48,924 bases of DNA from Methylomonas methanica. GTDB lineage: Bacteria; Pseudomonadota; Gammaproteobacteria; Methylococcales; Methylomonadaceae. Positions 8,892 to 17,665 of this stretch are shown piece by piece. The stretch spans positions 1-48,924 of the forward strand of contig LUUF01000046.1 of assembly GCA_001644045.1 (NCBI GenBank). The letters run 5' to 3'. Position 1 is the stretch's first letter, and each line of letters starts with the position of its first letter. The notes below the pieces were generated by a model. That model did not search any database, had not been told where the DNA came from, and was given only the letters and a program-made list of their open reading frames with translations. The translations under genes and the position numbers were made by a program.

Positions 8892-9614
8892 CTACTTCTT
8901 AACATTCCCCCCATGCAACCCACATTCCTTCTTCGCCGCATCCTCCCACCACCAACGTCCGGCGCGCTCGTGCTGATTTGGCAGCACTGGCCGGGTGCAA
9001 GGCTCGCAGCCGATGCTGATGTAGCCGTGTTTATGCAGTTCGTTAAAGGGCACCTGGTAGGCTTCGATGTAATCCCACACCTGCGCGGACGACCAGTTCA
9101 GTAGCGGGTTGAATTTGATCAGTTGCTTGCCGGGGCCGGAAAAGCCGGCGTCGAGCTGTACTTCCGGGATGTCGCCGCGGGTGTCCAGGCTTTGGTCCTT
9201 GCGCTGGCCGGTGATCCAGGCGTCCAGCGTCGCCAGTTTGCGTTTCAGCGGTTCTACCTTGCGGATGCCGCAGCATTGCTGGTGGCCGTCTTCGTAAAAA
9301 CTGAACAGGCCTTTTTCTTTGACAAAAGCATCCAGCTGTTCGCGATCCGGGCTCAAGATGTCGATGTTGATACCGTAATGCTTGCGCACTTGTTCCATGA
9401 AACGGTAAGTCTCCGGATGCAGGCGGCCGGTATCCAATGAAAACACTTGGATGTCTTTTCTGATTTGCAATGCCATGTCTATCAGCACCACGTCTTCCGC
9501 GCCGCTGAACGAGATAGCGATGTTATCGAAATTGGCCAAAGCAGCTTTTAAGATGGTGCGCGGATTTTTGCCTTGCAGTTCGGTTTGGGCGGCGGTCAGG
9601 TCGAATGCGGTCAT
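8892..9614 (-). CDS. cysH: Adenylyl-sulfate (APS/PAPS) reductase with a [4Fe-4S] motif
   Basis: 240 residues of the CysH family. It reduces activated sulfate to sulfite with electrons from thioredoxin or glutathione in assimilatory sulfate reduction. [10 protein letters not shown] at 35-44 is the PP-loop, and the KKECGLH tail holds the catalytic Cys231. Four further cysteines, C114-C115 and C203-C206, form the CC...CxxC cluster-binding set found in APS-type reductases and absent from the E. coli PAPS enzyme. Substrate is therefore predicted to be APS. The ATG at 9614 lies 4 bases after the gshA stop; the longer frame begins at a TTG inside gshA and is rejected. Co-transcription with gshA links sulfide supply to glutathione synthesis. 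Confidence 0.93.
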   Translation of the reverse strand: MTAFDLTAAQTELQGKNPRTILKAALANFDNIAISFSGAEDVVLIDMALQIRKDIQVFSLDTGRLHPETYRFMEQVRKHYGINIDILSPDREQLDAFVKEKGLFSFYEDGHQQCCGIRKVEPLKRKLATLDAWITGQRKDQSLDTRGDIPEVQLDAGFSGPGKQLIKFNPLLNWSSAQVWDYIEAYQVPFNELHKHGYISIGCEPCTRPVLPNQHERAGRWWWEDAAKKECGLHGGNVKK

Positions 9615-9618
9615 AGGT

Positions 9619-11205
9619 TTAGCTCTGGGCAAAGTAACGGGATAAGTATTCGTCAAAGTCCAATTTGTCGTTGGCTTCGATGTCGGCTTGTTTTTTTAGC
9701 GAGGCAGCTGCCATGTCCTCGAACTGCCTTTGCGTTTCATCGTCCAGCGGTTCGGCGTTGAAGTAATGCTTATGCAAGGCCGAGGTGTTGCTGGCAAAGC
9801 AGCCAAACTCCTGGCCGTTCTCGCGCATACAGGCCAGGATGCGGGCCGACGGCGTCAGCGCCGGGTTATCGACGACGGCTAATTGCTGTTGTAAAGCCAA
9901 TTGATACGGCCGTTCCAAACTGCCTCTGTCCAGCACCGCGCAGATGGGCTGCATCGCGTACAGGATGCTGTGCGCCCATTGCTGCATGGTGACGGTTTCG
10001 CCGTTGCGGTTTAATTGCAAGCCGGGTTTGCGACCTTGATTGGCGACCAATAATTGATTGCTGTTGTTGATTTGGAATTCGTCGGGACCTTGTCGCGGGC
10101 TGTCCTGCAGTAAGCAGTACAACAAAAACGCCTCGACAAAGCGGGCGGTAGATTCATCGATGCCGATAGGATTCAGCAGATTCAAGTCCAGCGAGCGCAT
10201 TTCCACATACAGCACGCCGCGCCGTTTCAGAGCCAGAGTCGGCTTTTCGCCGGATTTGGCGATCTGCTTGGGGCGCATGGTGCTGTAAAACTCGTTTTCG
10301 ATTTGCAAGATGTTGGCATTGAGCTGTTGATACTCGCCGTCCACCTTGACGCCAATGGCCTCGTAGTCTGGATATGGGGTGTTGATCGCCGCGCCCAGGC
10401 TTTCCACATAGCCGTCCAGCGAGTTGTAATCGATCTTCAAACCCGCCTGATTCTTGCTCTTGTAGCCGATGTCGCTCATGCGCAGCGAGGTGGCGTAAGG
10501 ATGGAATACGGTGTGCTCGTCGAACTCCTTGAATTGCTCCATCAATTGCGGGCGGCTTTTGAAAAAGGTTTTGCAAATGGCCGGCGACGCGCCGAACAGA
10601 TATAAAATCAGCCAGCCTTGGCGGTGGAAGTTACGGATCAGGCCGAAATAAGCATTGGAGATAAAAACCTCCAGGCCGGCCGTGCAGCCGCTTTGCTTGT
10701 AAAGCGCCGGCCATAGGGCTTCCGGGACCGAATAATTGAAATGGATGCCGGCGATAGCCTGCATGGTGCGACCGTAACGATGCCACAAACCTTTGCGGTA
10801 AACATGCTTCATCCTGCCGATATTGGAGTCGCCGTATTCGGCGATGGGAATGCTCAAATCGCCGTCGATACCGCAAGGCATGCTGGTGGCCAGCAGCATT
10901 TCCTCGCCCAGATGCGGATAGACGAACTGGTGGAGTTGATGCATGTAGTCCAGGGTTTGTCTGATGTCTGCGAACGGCGGAGTGATAAATTCCAGCAGCG
11001 CTTCGGAGTAGTCGGTGGTGATATAAGGATGTGCCAACGCCGAACCGAGCGCCTTCGGATGCGGCGTTTGCGCGATGGCGCCATGCTCGGTGATGCGCAG
11101 GCTTTCTTTCTCGATGCCTTTCAGTCCTTGTTTTAACAAGTATTGTTGATCGTTGTCGATCAGGTATTTGAGGCGATCGGGTAAACGGCAGTAAGTAATA
11201 ATCAT
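9619..11205 (-). CDS. gshA: Glutamate-cysteine ligase, class I
   Basis: A 528-residue enzyme from the ATG at 11205. It joins glutamate and cysteine with ATP, the first and limiting step of glutathione synthesis. It aligns by eye along its length with E. coli Gsh[13 protein letters not shown] near the N-terminus (ATP/Mg-binding Glu residues), [74 protein letters not shown] and [15 protein letters not shown]. The frame extends to an ATG at 11247, but that codon overlaps a TATAAT promoter element, and E. coli GshA starts at the position matching 11205. cysH follows after 4 bases. Glutathione also serves formaldehyde detoxification in many methylotrophs. Confidence 0.95.
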   Translation of the reverse strand: MIITYCRLPDRLKYLIDNDQQYLLKQGLKGIEKESLRITEHGAIAQTPHPKALGSALAHPYITTDYSEALLEFITPPFADIRQTLDYMHQLHQFVYPHLGEEMLLATSMPCGIDGDLSIPIAEYGDSNIGRMKHVYRKGLWHRYGRTMQAIAGIHFNYSVPEALWPALYKQSGCTAGLEVFISNAYFGLIRNFHRQGWLILYLFGASPAICKTFFKSRPQLMEQFKEFDEHTVFHPYATSLRMSDIGYKSKNQAGLKIDYNSLDGYVESLGAAINTPYPDYEAIGVKVDGEYQQLNANILQIENEFYSTMRPKQIAKSGEKPTLALKRRGVLYVEMRSLDLNLLNPIGIDESTARFVEAFLLYCLLQDSPRQGPDEFQINNSNQLLVANQGRKPGLQLNRNGETVTMQQWAHSILYAMQPICAVLDRGSLERPYQLALQQQLAVVDNPALTPSARILACMRENGQEFGCFASNTSALHKHYFNAEPLDDETQRQFEDMAAASLKKQADIEANDKLDFDEYLSRYFAQS

Positions 11206-11245
11206 AGAAAAATTGGGCGCCTTCCGCGGCTTGAGTAAGCGCGGC

Positions 11246-11251
11246 ATTATA
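11246..11251 (-). promoter_or_regulatory. candidate -10 box for gshA-cysH
   Basis: Perfect TATAAT on the minus strand, 41 bases before the chosen gshA ATG. The -35 is weak (TCAATA at about 17 bases). Its position inside the longest open frame is the main reason for preferring the shorter GshA start. Confidence 0.45.
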
Positions 11252-11315
11252 TAGGTTGGCTTTGGAATTATTGAAATTGGCTGAGCGCTAAGCCGGGTTT
11301 TCGCAAGGACGAACG

Positions 11316-11627
11316 CTAAATCCCGGTAATTAAAATATCAATGGCGGCGACGATTTCCGTGCGCAAATAAGACAGGTCGGCGGCGGTTTCGCCCAGGTTG
11401 GCAACGGGAATACCGGCCATTTGCTGAGTTAGCAGCAGGTATTGTTCGTCACCTATAGTGAACCCCGGATTCAACTTGTCGATAGCCGAGCCGGTTGCCG
11501 AATGTATGGCCGGCACAACTAAACGGGTTTTTAGGCTTTGCAGCAATTCGGCTTGTACATCCAGCAAATACGGATAGTTGGCTCGGGTTTGCTTGTTGTT
11601 GTTCCGGTAGAGCGTAAACTGCGCCAT
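11316..11627 (-). CDS. ccdB: CcdB family toxin
   Basis: 103 residues with the CcdB pattern: MAQFTLYRN at the start, YPYLLDVQAELL, TRLVVPAI, LNPGFTIGDEQYLLLTQQMAGIP, and the C-terminal helix LRTEIVAAIDILITGI. The last three residues of F-plasmid CcdB (WGI) are critical for gyrase poisoning; here the end is TGI, so the Trp is missing but Gly-Ile is kept. CcdB toxins trap DNA gyrase on DNA. The start shares its A with the ccdA stop, the usual coupled arrangement. Confidence 0.9.
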   Translation of the reverse strand: MAQFTLYRNNNKQTRANYPYLLDVQAELLQSLKTRLVVPAIHSATGSAIDKLNPGFTIGDEQYLLLTQQMAGIPVANLGETAADLSYLRTEIVAAIDILITGI

Positions 11628-11869
11628 TAAAAATCTCGCAGGCCGTCGCTAAAGCTGCCGCATTCTTCAACGCGTTGATTGTATTGCGCGATAGCCTGCT
11701 GATTGTCTTGTAACCATTGTTGTCGCTGTTTTTGTTTGACGATTTCGGTCAAGGCCTGCTCCAGCGTGGCGGATAGATTGATTTTATAATCTTTCGCTTG
11801 GCGTAACAATTCAGCGCTGATACTGAGGTTGGTGGCTTTTTTGTCGGATGTGTTCAAGGCGGTGCGCAT
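11627..11869 (-). CDS. ccdA: CcdA family antitoxin
   Basis: 80 residues from the ATG at 11869, which has GGAG about 8 bases upstream; the frame's further extension is rejected. The N-terminal half (KKATNLSISAELLRQAKDYKINLS) is the ribbon-helix-helix DNA-binding domain. The C-terminal half (WLQDNQQAIAQYNQRVEECGSFSDGLRDF) is the intrinsically disordered toxin-neutralising tail, with the typical 'WL.EN..AI..YN..VE..G.FSD..R.F' pattern. It represses its own operon together with CcdB. On a chromosome such pairs are usually relics of mobile elements or stress modules; no other mobile gene lies nearby. Confidence 0.92.
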   Translation of the reverse strand: MRTALNTSDKKATNLSISAELLRQAKDYKINLSATLEQALTEIVKQKQRQQWLQDNQQAIAQYNQRVEECGSFSDGLRDF

Positions 11870-11886
11870 GCTTCGTCTCCGGGTAT

Positions 11887-11917
11887 AGTTTGCGCATCGA
11901 TTATACGTATGCAAACT
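11887..11917 (-). promoter_or_regulatory. ccdAB promoter with an inverted-repeat operator candidate
   Basis: AGTTTGC (11887-11893) and GCAAACT (11911-11917) form a perfect 7-bp inverted repeat separated by 17 bases. A minus-strand TATAAT (plus-strand ATTATA 11900-11905) lies between the arms, 31 bases before the ccdA ATG. This is where an autorepressing ribbon-helix-helix antitoxin would be expected to bind. Confidence 0.55.
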
Positions 11918-11981
11918 GTGATTTAATAGCCGCATCACTCATACTTGTTCCGTGCCAAGTCGATTACCGCTTATTCCCATC

Positions 11982-14114
11982 ATGACTAATTCTCCCGCCC
12001 TGCAAACCCTGCGTAGCGTGTTCGGCTACGACAGCTTTCGCGGCCAGCAGCAACAGATTATCGAACAATTGATAGCCGGCCAGGACGTGTTGGTGTTGAT
12101 GCCGACCGGTGGCGGCAAGTCATTGTGTTATCAAATTCCGGCCTTGGTGATGGATGGGGTGGGCATCGTGATTTCCCCGCTGATCGCACTGATGCAGGAT
12201 CAGGTCAGTGCCTTGCACCAGGTGGGCGTAAGAGCGGCCTATTTAAATTCCACGCTGGCGCTGGAACAGGTTCGCGACATCGAACAGCGCCTGCAAAACG
12301 GCGAACTGGATTTGCTGTACATCGCCCCGGAACGCTTATCCAACGCCAGAACCCAGGCTTTGTTCGCGCGCTGTAAGATTGCCTTGTTTGCTATCGATGA
12401 GGCGCATTGCGTGTCGCAATGGGGCCACGATTTTCGCGCCGATTACTTGCTGTTGTCGGTGTTACACGAACAATTTCCCAAGGTGCCGCGCATTGCCTTA
12501 ACTGCGACTGCCGACGAACGTACCCGTCAGGAAATCATTACCCGTCTGGCGTTGGAACAAGCGCAAGTTTTCGTCAGTGGGTTCGACCGGCCGAATATCC
12601 GTTACCGAATCATTCAGAAAGATAACGCCCGTCAGCAACTACTAAACTTTATCCGCACCGAGCACCCCGGCGATACCGGTATCGTCTATTGCCTGTCGCG
12701 GAAAAAAGTCGAGGAAACCGCCGAGTGGCTGAACGATAAAGGCTTGAAAGCCCTGCCGTATCACGCCGGCATGGAGCATCGAGAGCGGCAGAAAAATCAG
12801 CATCAGTTTTTGATGGAAGACGGTTTGATCATCGTCGCCACGATTGCTTTTGGGATGGGCATAGACAAACCCAACGTGCGCTTCGTGGCCCATCTGGATT
12901 TACCGAAAAGCGTGGAGGCTTATTACCAGGAAACCGGCCGCGCCGGCCGCGACGGCTTGCCGGCCAACGCCTGGATGGCGTATGGTTTGCAGGACGTGTT
13001 GACCCTGCGGCAAATGCTCAGCACCTCCAATGCCGACGAAGCGCATAAGCGCGTGGAATTGCACAAACTGGATGCGATGCTGGCCTTGTGCGAAATGGTC
13101 AGTTGCCGGCGCCAAGCCTTGCTAGGTTATTTTGGCGACGTGCTGGAGCAGGGCTGCGGCAATTGCGATACCTGCCTGGAGCCGGTGGAAACCTGGGACG
13201 GCAGCGTCGCCGCCCAACAAGCCTTGTCGGCGATTTATCGCACCGGACAGCGCTTTGGCGTGACGTATTTGATCGACGTGTTGCTGGGCAAAGCCGACGA
13301 GCGCATGCGCCAATTCGGCCACGACAAGCAGTCGACGTTTGGCATTGGTAAGGCGTTGGACGAAAAACAATGGCGCTCGGTGTTTCGGCAATTGGTCGCC
13401 AAGTCGCTGGTGGAAATCGATTTCGAAGGCCACGGCAGCCTGAAACTGACCGATGCCTGCCGGCCGGTATTGCGCGGCGAGCAAACCCTGATGCTGCGTA
13501 AGGATGCGCAAATCGCCAAGACCCGGCGCGAAAAAGCCGAAAAACGCCAGCCGGGCGGGGCTGCGGATAGCGCCTTGTGGAATGCCTTACGCGCCAAACG
13601 CAAAGAGCTGGCCGACGAGCAGGACGTGCCGCCCTATGTGATTTTTCACGATGCTACTTTGATGGCTATGGTCGACGCCCGGCCGCGCAATCATCAGCAA
13701 CTGAGCATGCTGTCCGGCATCGGTCAGCGTAAGCTGGAGTTATACGGCGATGAGTTTCTGGCAGTGTTGGCCCAGTTCGACGACGAGCCGGCTGTGTCGG
13801 CTACCGACACGGTTGCGGAAAGTCTGGATTTGTTCAGGTTGGGTTACAGCGTCGAACAAGTAGCCAAGCAACGCAGTCTGAGCGAAGACACCATTTACAA
13901 TCACATGGCCAAAAGTCTGGAATTGGGGCTGGTGGCGCTGGGCGATGTGTTGAGTTTGTCGCCGGCGGAGGTCAGTGAAATCGAGGCGGTGTTGTTGAGT
14001 TTGCCGGAAGAGCAACGCAACGCGTTGAAGCCGGTCTACGAGCAACTGGGCGGCGCTTACAGTTACGGCGTGTTGCGTTGCGTCAGAGCGGCTTTACAGC
14101 AGCAACTTGGCTAA
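11982..14114 (+). CDS. recQ: ATP-dependent DNA helicase RecQ, long form
   Basis: 710 residues from the ATG at 11982; a GTG 30 bases upstream is in frame but less likely. RecQ unwinds DNA in the RecF repair pathway and at stalled forks. Helicase motifs: Walker A T42-GGGKS-47, DEAH at 139-142, [18 protein letters not shown], and the motif VI region [13 protein letters not shown]. The RQC zinc site is visible as C..C...GCGNCDTC at about 366-395, followed by the winged helix. HRDC lies near 535-600 ([29 protein letters not shown]). An extra tail of about 100 residues ([20 protein letters not shown]...) is the helix-turn-helix extension found in long RecQ proteins. The last 32 bases overlap the tail of the convergent DUF1249 gene. 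Confidence 0.95.
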   Translation: MTNSPALQTLRSVFGYDSFRGQQQQIIEQLIAGQDVLVLMPTGGGKSLCYQIPALVMDGVGIVISPLIALMQDQVSALHQVGVRAAYLNSTLALEQVRDIEQRLQNGELDLLYIAPERLSNARTQALFARCKIALFAIDEAHCVSQWGHDFRADYLLLSVLHEQFPKVPRIALTATADERTRQEIITRLALEQAQVFVSGFDRPNIRYRIIQKDNARQQLLNFIRTEHPGDTGIVYCLSRKKVEETAEWLNDKGLKALPYHAGMEHRERQKNQHQFLMEDGLIIVATIAFGMGIDKPNVRFVAHLDLPKSVEAYYQETGRAGRDGLPANAWMAYGLQDVLTLRQMLSTSNADEAHKRVELHKLDAMLALCEMVSCRRQALLGYFGDVLEQGCGNCDTCLEPVETWDGSVAAQQALSAIYRTGQRFGVTYLIDVLLGKADERMRQFGHDKQSTFGIGKALDEKQWRSVFRQLVAKSLVEIDFEGHGSLKLTDACRPVLRGEQTLMLRKDAQIAKTRREKAEKRQPGGAADSALWNALRAKRKELADEQDVPPYVIFHDATLMAMVDARPRNHQQLSMLSGIGQRKLELYGDEFLAVLAQFDDEPAVSATDTVAESLDLFRLGYSVEQVAKQRSLSEDTIYNHMAKSLELGLVALGDVLSLSPAEVSEIEAVLLSLPEEQRNALKPVYEQLGGAYSYGVLRCVRAALQQQLG

Positions 14115-14547
14115 ATTTGCCGTTGCTGAAACGGTATTCGGTCTTTAGGCAATGATCCAGCCACTTTTGCAGGAAATAGTTTAAGCGCCATTTGTAATTC
14201 CGGATTTCCACCAGGCTGCCGGGGTTTTGATAGACCTTGTCCACCGCCGGCCGGTCGATGTCGCGCAGCACTTCCGCCAGTTGCGCATCCAGATAAATCC
14301 GAATTTTCACCGCCGGTACGATTTGTTCGGACAGCTGTTGATCGAAGCAATGGCTGAGTTCGATCGTCAAGGTGTAGGGGTTACGTTCCAGTACTTCCAG
14401 ATACAGTGCCGGTTTGTTTTGCGTCAGGCCAACGGCGGTTTTATCGAAGGAGCGCAGATTAGGGATCAGTCTGAACAGCTTTTGATAGTTGGATTCGCAG
14501 ATTTTTTCCAGACAAAGCGCGGTGTTGACCGGTTGCACCAGGCTCAT
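14083..14547 (-). CDS. DUF1249 family protein (YqiB-like)
   Basis: 154 residues matching the DUF1249 family: [13 protein letters not shown] at about 16-28, [19 protein letters not shown] near 48-66, MKVRIYLDA-like [15 protein letters not shown], and the ending [16 protein letters not shown]. The biochemical function of this widespread gammaproteobacterial family is unknown; in E. coli it sits beside the nudF and cpdA genes. The ATG at 14547 lies 2 bases after the queD stop and uses that gene's GGGAAGAG as a ribosome binding site, so queD and this gene are coupled. Its 3' end overlaps recQ by 32 bases in antisense. Confidence 0.85.
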   Translation of the reverse strand: MSLVQPVNTALCLEKICESNYQKLFRLIPNLRSFDKTAVGLTQNKPALYLEVLERNPYTLTIELSHCFDQQLSEQIVPAVKIRIYLDAQLAEVLRDIDRPAVDKVYQNPGSLVEIRNYKWRLNYFLQKWLDHCLKTEYRFSNGKFSQVAAVKPL

Positions 14548-14549
14548 CG

Positions 14550-14954
14550 TCACTCTTCCCGATAACAAGCATTGGCACTGGCGGTTTCCCACAACACCAC
14601 TTGATCGACATTAAAGCCTTGTTGTTTGACGTGGTTGTAGATCATCTTGCTCAGCACTTCGGCGGTGGGATGTTCGTCGATAGCCAAAAATTGCTCATTG
14701 TTGGCTATCAAGGCCGGGATGATGGGATCCTCCTTATGCAGCAAAAAATTGTGATCCAGCACCTTATTGATAAAGCCATCCACACAGTCTTTCACATCCG
14801 AAAAATCGCAGACCATGCCTTGGTCGTTGAGCTGGTTTTGTTTGATGGAGATGCTGGCTTTGACGCTGTGGCCGTGAAGGTTGCGGCACTTGCCCGGATG
14901 GTTCATCAGGCGGTGGCCGTAGCAAAAATAAACTTCTTTGGTGATGATATACAT
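14550..14954 (-). CDS. queD: 6-carboxy-5,6,7,8-tetrahydropterin synthase
   Basis: 134 residues of the PTPS/QueD family. It converts 7,8-dihydroneopterin triphosphate to 6-carboxytetrahydropterin on the path to queuosine and other 7-deazapurines. Zinc ligands are His14 (CYGHRL), His27 and His29 (NLHGH). The catalytic cysteine is Cys23 in CxxxHGH, and EHPTAEVLSKMIY and LWETASANACY carry the remaining substrate-binding Glu residues. No queC, queE or queF is in the window. It may be co-transcribed with the downstream DUF1249 gene. Confidence 0.92.
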   Translation of the reverse strand: MYIITKEVYFCYGHRLMNHPGKCRNLHGHSVKASISIKQNQLNDQGMVCDFSDVKDCVDGFINKVLDHNFLLHKEDPIIPALIANNEQFLAIDEHPTAEVLSKMIYNHVKQQGFNVDQVVLWETASANACYREE

Positions 14955-14990
14955 AGAGTGCTACGTCCTTGTGAGGAACGGATGCTGTCC

Positions 14991-15290
14991 TTAATTGCCT
15001 TTGATGCTTTTGATCGAGGCGGCTATTTCGTAACTGCCGTCGCCTTGCTTGACGCTACGTACCACTTCGATGAAAGCTGTCATTGGTGGGGTGATTTGGG
15101 TTTTCGGCATGATGCTGACTTCCATTGCCAAACCGATGTCGAATGGTCGGTCGGCAATAAACGAAACGCCGGCGCCGCTTAGCGTCGTGCATTTGCCGGT
15201 ACTGACCTCGCTGGAATCGGCCAGCTTATAGGTAATGTCACAGTCCACATCCATACGGATGTAATCGCGTTTTTCATCATGATTCAGCAT
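14991..15290 (-). CDS. PilZ domain protein
   Basis: A 99-residue stand-alone PilZ domain. The cyclic-di-GMP motif RxxxR is present as R8-DYI-R12. The second motif, normally D/NxSxxG, reads TLSGAG, so its first position is substituted while Ser and Gly are kept; binding is likely but may be weaker. The remaining strands (FDIGLAMEVSIM, FIEVVRSV, YEIAASI) fit the six-stranded barrel. Such single-domain proteins pass c-di-GMP signals to motility, pili or exopolysaccharide machinery. GGGGGAA lies 5 bases before the ATG. It stands 36 bases upstream of queD on the same strand. Confidence 0.85.
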   Translation of the reverse strand: MLNHDEKRDYIRMDVDCDITYKLADSSEVSTGKCTTLSGAGVSFIADRPFDIGLAMEVSIMPKTQITPPMTAFIEVVRSVKQGDGSYEIAASIKSIKGN

Positions 15291-15539
15291 TGGGTTCCCC
15301 CGATTCGGATTGGCAGTGGTTGGGTAAAAAATCAGTCGTAAGGAGTTTACTATAAAAAACCTTGGCTCTGGTTAGGAAATAGTGGCCCATTTCCCGCGAA
15401 TCAGCGGATTTTTTGGGTGGGCTGTGACGCAGTTGGCATACAGGCAAGCAGCCGGTCCGGCGGTTTTATTGCCTGACTATCCCAGGCTATTTGTGTAAAA
15501 TTCCGCCACTTTTTCATTACAGACAGCGCAGGCAGCAGC

Positions 15540-16553
15540 ATGAGTAAATCCATTGTCCTTACCGGTATCACCACCACCGGCACGCCGCATCTCGGCAATT
15601 ACGCCGGGGCGATCCGGCCGGCGATCAATGCCAGCAAAGACGAGCACGTCAGACCGTTTTATTTCCTGGCGGATTACCATGCGCTGATCAAATGTAATGA
15701 GCCGGCACGAGTAAAGCAATCTAGCTTGGAAATTGCCGCGACCTGGCTGGCGCTGGGGTTAGATACGTCTAACGCAGTGTTTTACCGGCAATCCGATGTG
15801 CCGGAGATTCTGGAACTGACCTGGATGCTGACTTGCGTCACCGCCAAAGGCTTGATGAATCGCGCGCACGCCTACAAAGCTGCAGTTGCCGAGAACGAAG
15901 AAACCGAAGGCAACGATCCGGACAAAGGTATCACGATGGGCTTGTTCAGTTATCCGATCCTGATGGCGGCGGATATTTTGATGTTTAACGCCAACAAAGT
16001 GCCGGTAGGCAAGGACCAGATCCAGCACATTGAAATGGCCCGGGACATCGCCAGCCGCTTTAACCATATCTACGGCGAACATTTCGTATTGCCGGAAGCG
16101 GTGCTGGACGATAATGCGGCCACCTTGCTGGGTCTGGACGGCCGCAAGATGAGCAAAAGCTACAACAACACCATCCCGCTGTTCGAACCGGAAAAGAAAC
16201 TGCGCAAGCTGATCAACAAGATCAAAACCAACTCGTTGGAACCGGGCGAACCGAAAGACCCGGAAGGCTGCACTTTATTTGGCATTTACCAGGCGTTTGC
16301 GAATCAGCATGAACTGGATGCGATCCGGCAGCGGTATGCGGAGGGCATAGGTTGGGGCGAAATGAAGCAGGTGTTGTTCGAGAAAATCAACGATGAAATC
16401 GCCCCGGCCCGCGAGCGTTATGAAGCCTTAATGGAAGCGCCGGAGCATATCGAGCAGCAATTGCAGGAAGGCGCCGAGAAAGCCCGCGCGATCACTCGGC
16501 CGTTTATCAATACCTTAAGGGAAGCGGTGGGTATTTCCAGATTGGCGATGTAA
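15540..16553 (+). CDS. trpS: Tryptophan-tRNA ligase
   Basis: 337 residues, class I aminoacyl-tRNA synthetase. The HIGH equivalent is T15-P-H17-L-G19-N20, and KMSKS is at 203-207. Between them [18 protein letters not shown] and MLMNADIL-like [27 protein letters not shown] are the tryptophan and ATP pocket. The C-terminal helices end in [11 protein letters not shown]. It charges tRNA-Trp. It is monocistronic, followed by a repeat-derived hairpin with a T-rich tail that can serve as terminator. Confidence 0.96.
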   Translation: MSKSIVLTGITTTGTPHLGNYAGAIRPAINASKDEHVRPFYFLADYHALIKCNEPARVKQSSLEIAATWLALGLDTSNAVFYRQSDVPEILELTWMLTCVTAKGLMNRAHAYKAAVAENEETEGNDPDKGITMGLFSYPILMAADILMFNANKVPVGKDQIQHIEMARDIASRFNHIYGEHFVLPEAVLDDNAATLLGLDGRKMSKSYNNTIPLFEPEKKLRKLINKIKTNSLEPGEPKDPEGCTLFGIYQAFANQHELDAIRQRYAEGIGWGEMKQVLFEKINDEIAPARERYEALMEAPEHIEQQLQEGAEKARAITRPFINTLREAVGISRLAM

Positions 16554-16579
16554 GAGTGCTAAGGGAACCACTAAAAATT

Positions 16580-16690
16580 TCCTCGCCCTCCGCACCCGCA
16601 GGGCATAAAGGAGAGGGCTAGGGTGAGGGATGTAAATAATTGATTTTAATCCCCTCATCCCAACCTTCTCCCTGTGGGAGAAGGAGTTTG
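16580..16690. repeat. CCTTCTCCC...GGGAGAAGG dispersed repeat, likely trpS terminator
   Basis: Two imperfectly complementary arms (GGAGAGGGCTAGGGTGAGGG near 16611-16630 and CCCCTCATCCCAACC at 16651-16665). The second arm runs into a perfect 9-bp hairpin, 16664-16672 with 16676-16684, followed by a T-rich stretch. This belongs to a well-known class of bacterial intergenic repeats with the 'CTCTCCCTGTGGGAGAGG' core. Confidence 0.7.
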
Positions 16691-16721
16691 TTTTATTTTT
16701 TAGAGGTCTCTCCTAAGTCTA

Positions 16722-16745
16722 TAGAGACGCAAAATTGCGTCTCTA
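16722..16745. repeat. TAGAGACGC hairpin, same family as 4987-5014
   Basis: TAGAGACGCAA and TTGCGTCTCTA form an 11-bp perfect stem around two bases, in the gap between trpS and the ElyC-like gene. It shares the GAGACGC arm with the hairpin at 4987-5014. Confidence 0.65.
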
Positions 16746-16813
16746 CCTCACGCCTGTATATGGTTTGTCTATAGCCATATTGACTGATCCTTGCTCAAGG
16801 ATGATCGTACCCA

Positions 16814-17572
16814 ATGTCCATCATCGCTATCTACATTATCAAGCTACTCTTGCTGCCGCCAACTTCCCTGGTGATCCTAGCGCTGGTTGGTCTGCTGTTG
16901 GATAAACGTAAATGGGGAAAACGCATGACGATAGTCTGTCTGACACTGTTATGGTTACTGAGTCTACCTATTGTTGTTAAACAATGGGCCTTGCTGTGGG
17001 AGCGGGTTCCGCCGCTCTCTGCCGAAGCCGCGCAGCAATTCGAACCGCAAGCGCTGGTGGTGATAGGCGGCGGCATCGAAACGTCCGCGCCGGAATATCC
17101 AGGGCAGGTCACTTTACATGTCAGAACCTTGCTGCGCGTGCGCTACGCAGCAAAGTTGGCCGGGGAGTTGGGGTTGCCGATTCTGGCTTCCGGCGGCGGC
17201 ATGCTGGAACCGGAAGACATTTCCGAAGCGGAGTTGATGGCACAAACCCTAAATGACGAATTTAAAACGCCTGTTGCCTGGCGGGAGCCTAGCAGCAGCA
17301 ATACCGCCGAAAATGCCCGTTTCAGCCGCGAGGTGTTAAAGGAATTTGGCATTAATAAAATCGTGCTGGTTACCCAGGCCTACCATATGCCGCGAGCCGC
17401 GCTGGAATTTCGCAAAGCAGGGTTTGACGTATTGCCCGCCCCGACGGCCTTTATCGGCCACGCAGGCGAATCCCGCTTACTGGATTGGTTGCCGTCGCCG
17501 ACCGCCTGGTATAACAGCTTCTTGCTGGCGCACGAAATGGTCGGCACGTTGTGGTATCGGCTTCGTTACTGA
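16814..17572 (+). CDS. YdcF/ElyC family (DUF218) envelope protein
   Basis: 252 residues. Two N-terminal hydrophobic segments (about 4-28 and 38-58) place it in the inner membrane with the DUF218 domain outside. The domain shows ALVVIGGGIET at about 78-88, RVRYAAKLAGELGLPILASGGG, EPSSSNTAENA at about 156-166 and KIVLVTQAYHMPRA at about 182-195, the typical DUF218 blocks. E. coli ElyC affects peptidoglycan assembly at low temperature; SanA and YdcF are relatives. No enzymatic activity is established for the family. It precedes the ABC exporter gene by 93 bases, so co-transcription is possible. Confidence 0.85.
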   Translation: MSIIAIYIIKLLLLPPTSLVILALVGLLLDKRKWGKRMTIVCLTLLWLLSLPIVVKQWALLWERVPPLSAEAAQQFEPQALVVIGGGIETSAPEYPGQVTLHVRTLLRVRYAAKLAGELGLPILASGGGMLEPEDISEAELMAQTLNDEFKTPVAWREPSSSNTAENARFSREVLKEFGINKIVLVTQAYHMPRAALEFRKAGFDVLPAPTAFIGHAGESRLLDWLPSPTAWYNSFLLAHEMVGTLWYRLRY

Positions 17573-17665
17573 TTTAACTGCCGGCTCGGTCGGGCCTGTT
17601 CATCAACGGCGCGGGCGTTAGGCAATTGGATATAATGATCGGCAGCTTTCTTACCTGATGCCATC

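Noticed and set aside
9615..9656. Longer CysH start
   Set aside because: It begins with TTG within gshA; the ATG 4 bases after the gshA stop gives the usual family length.
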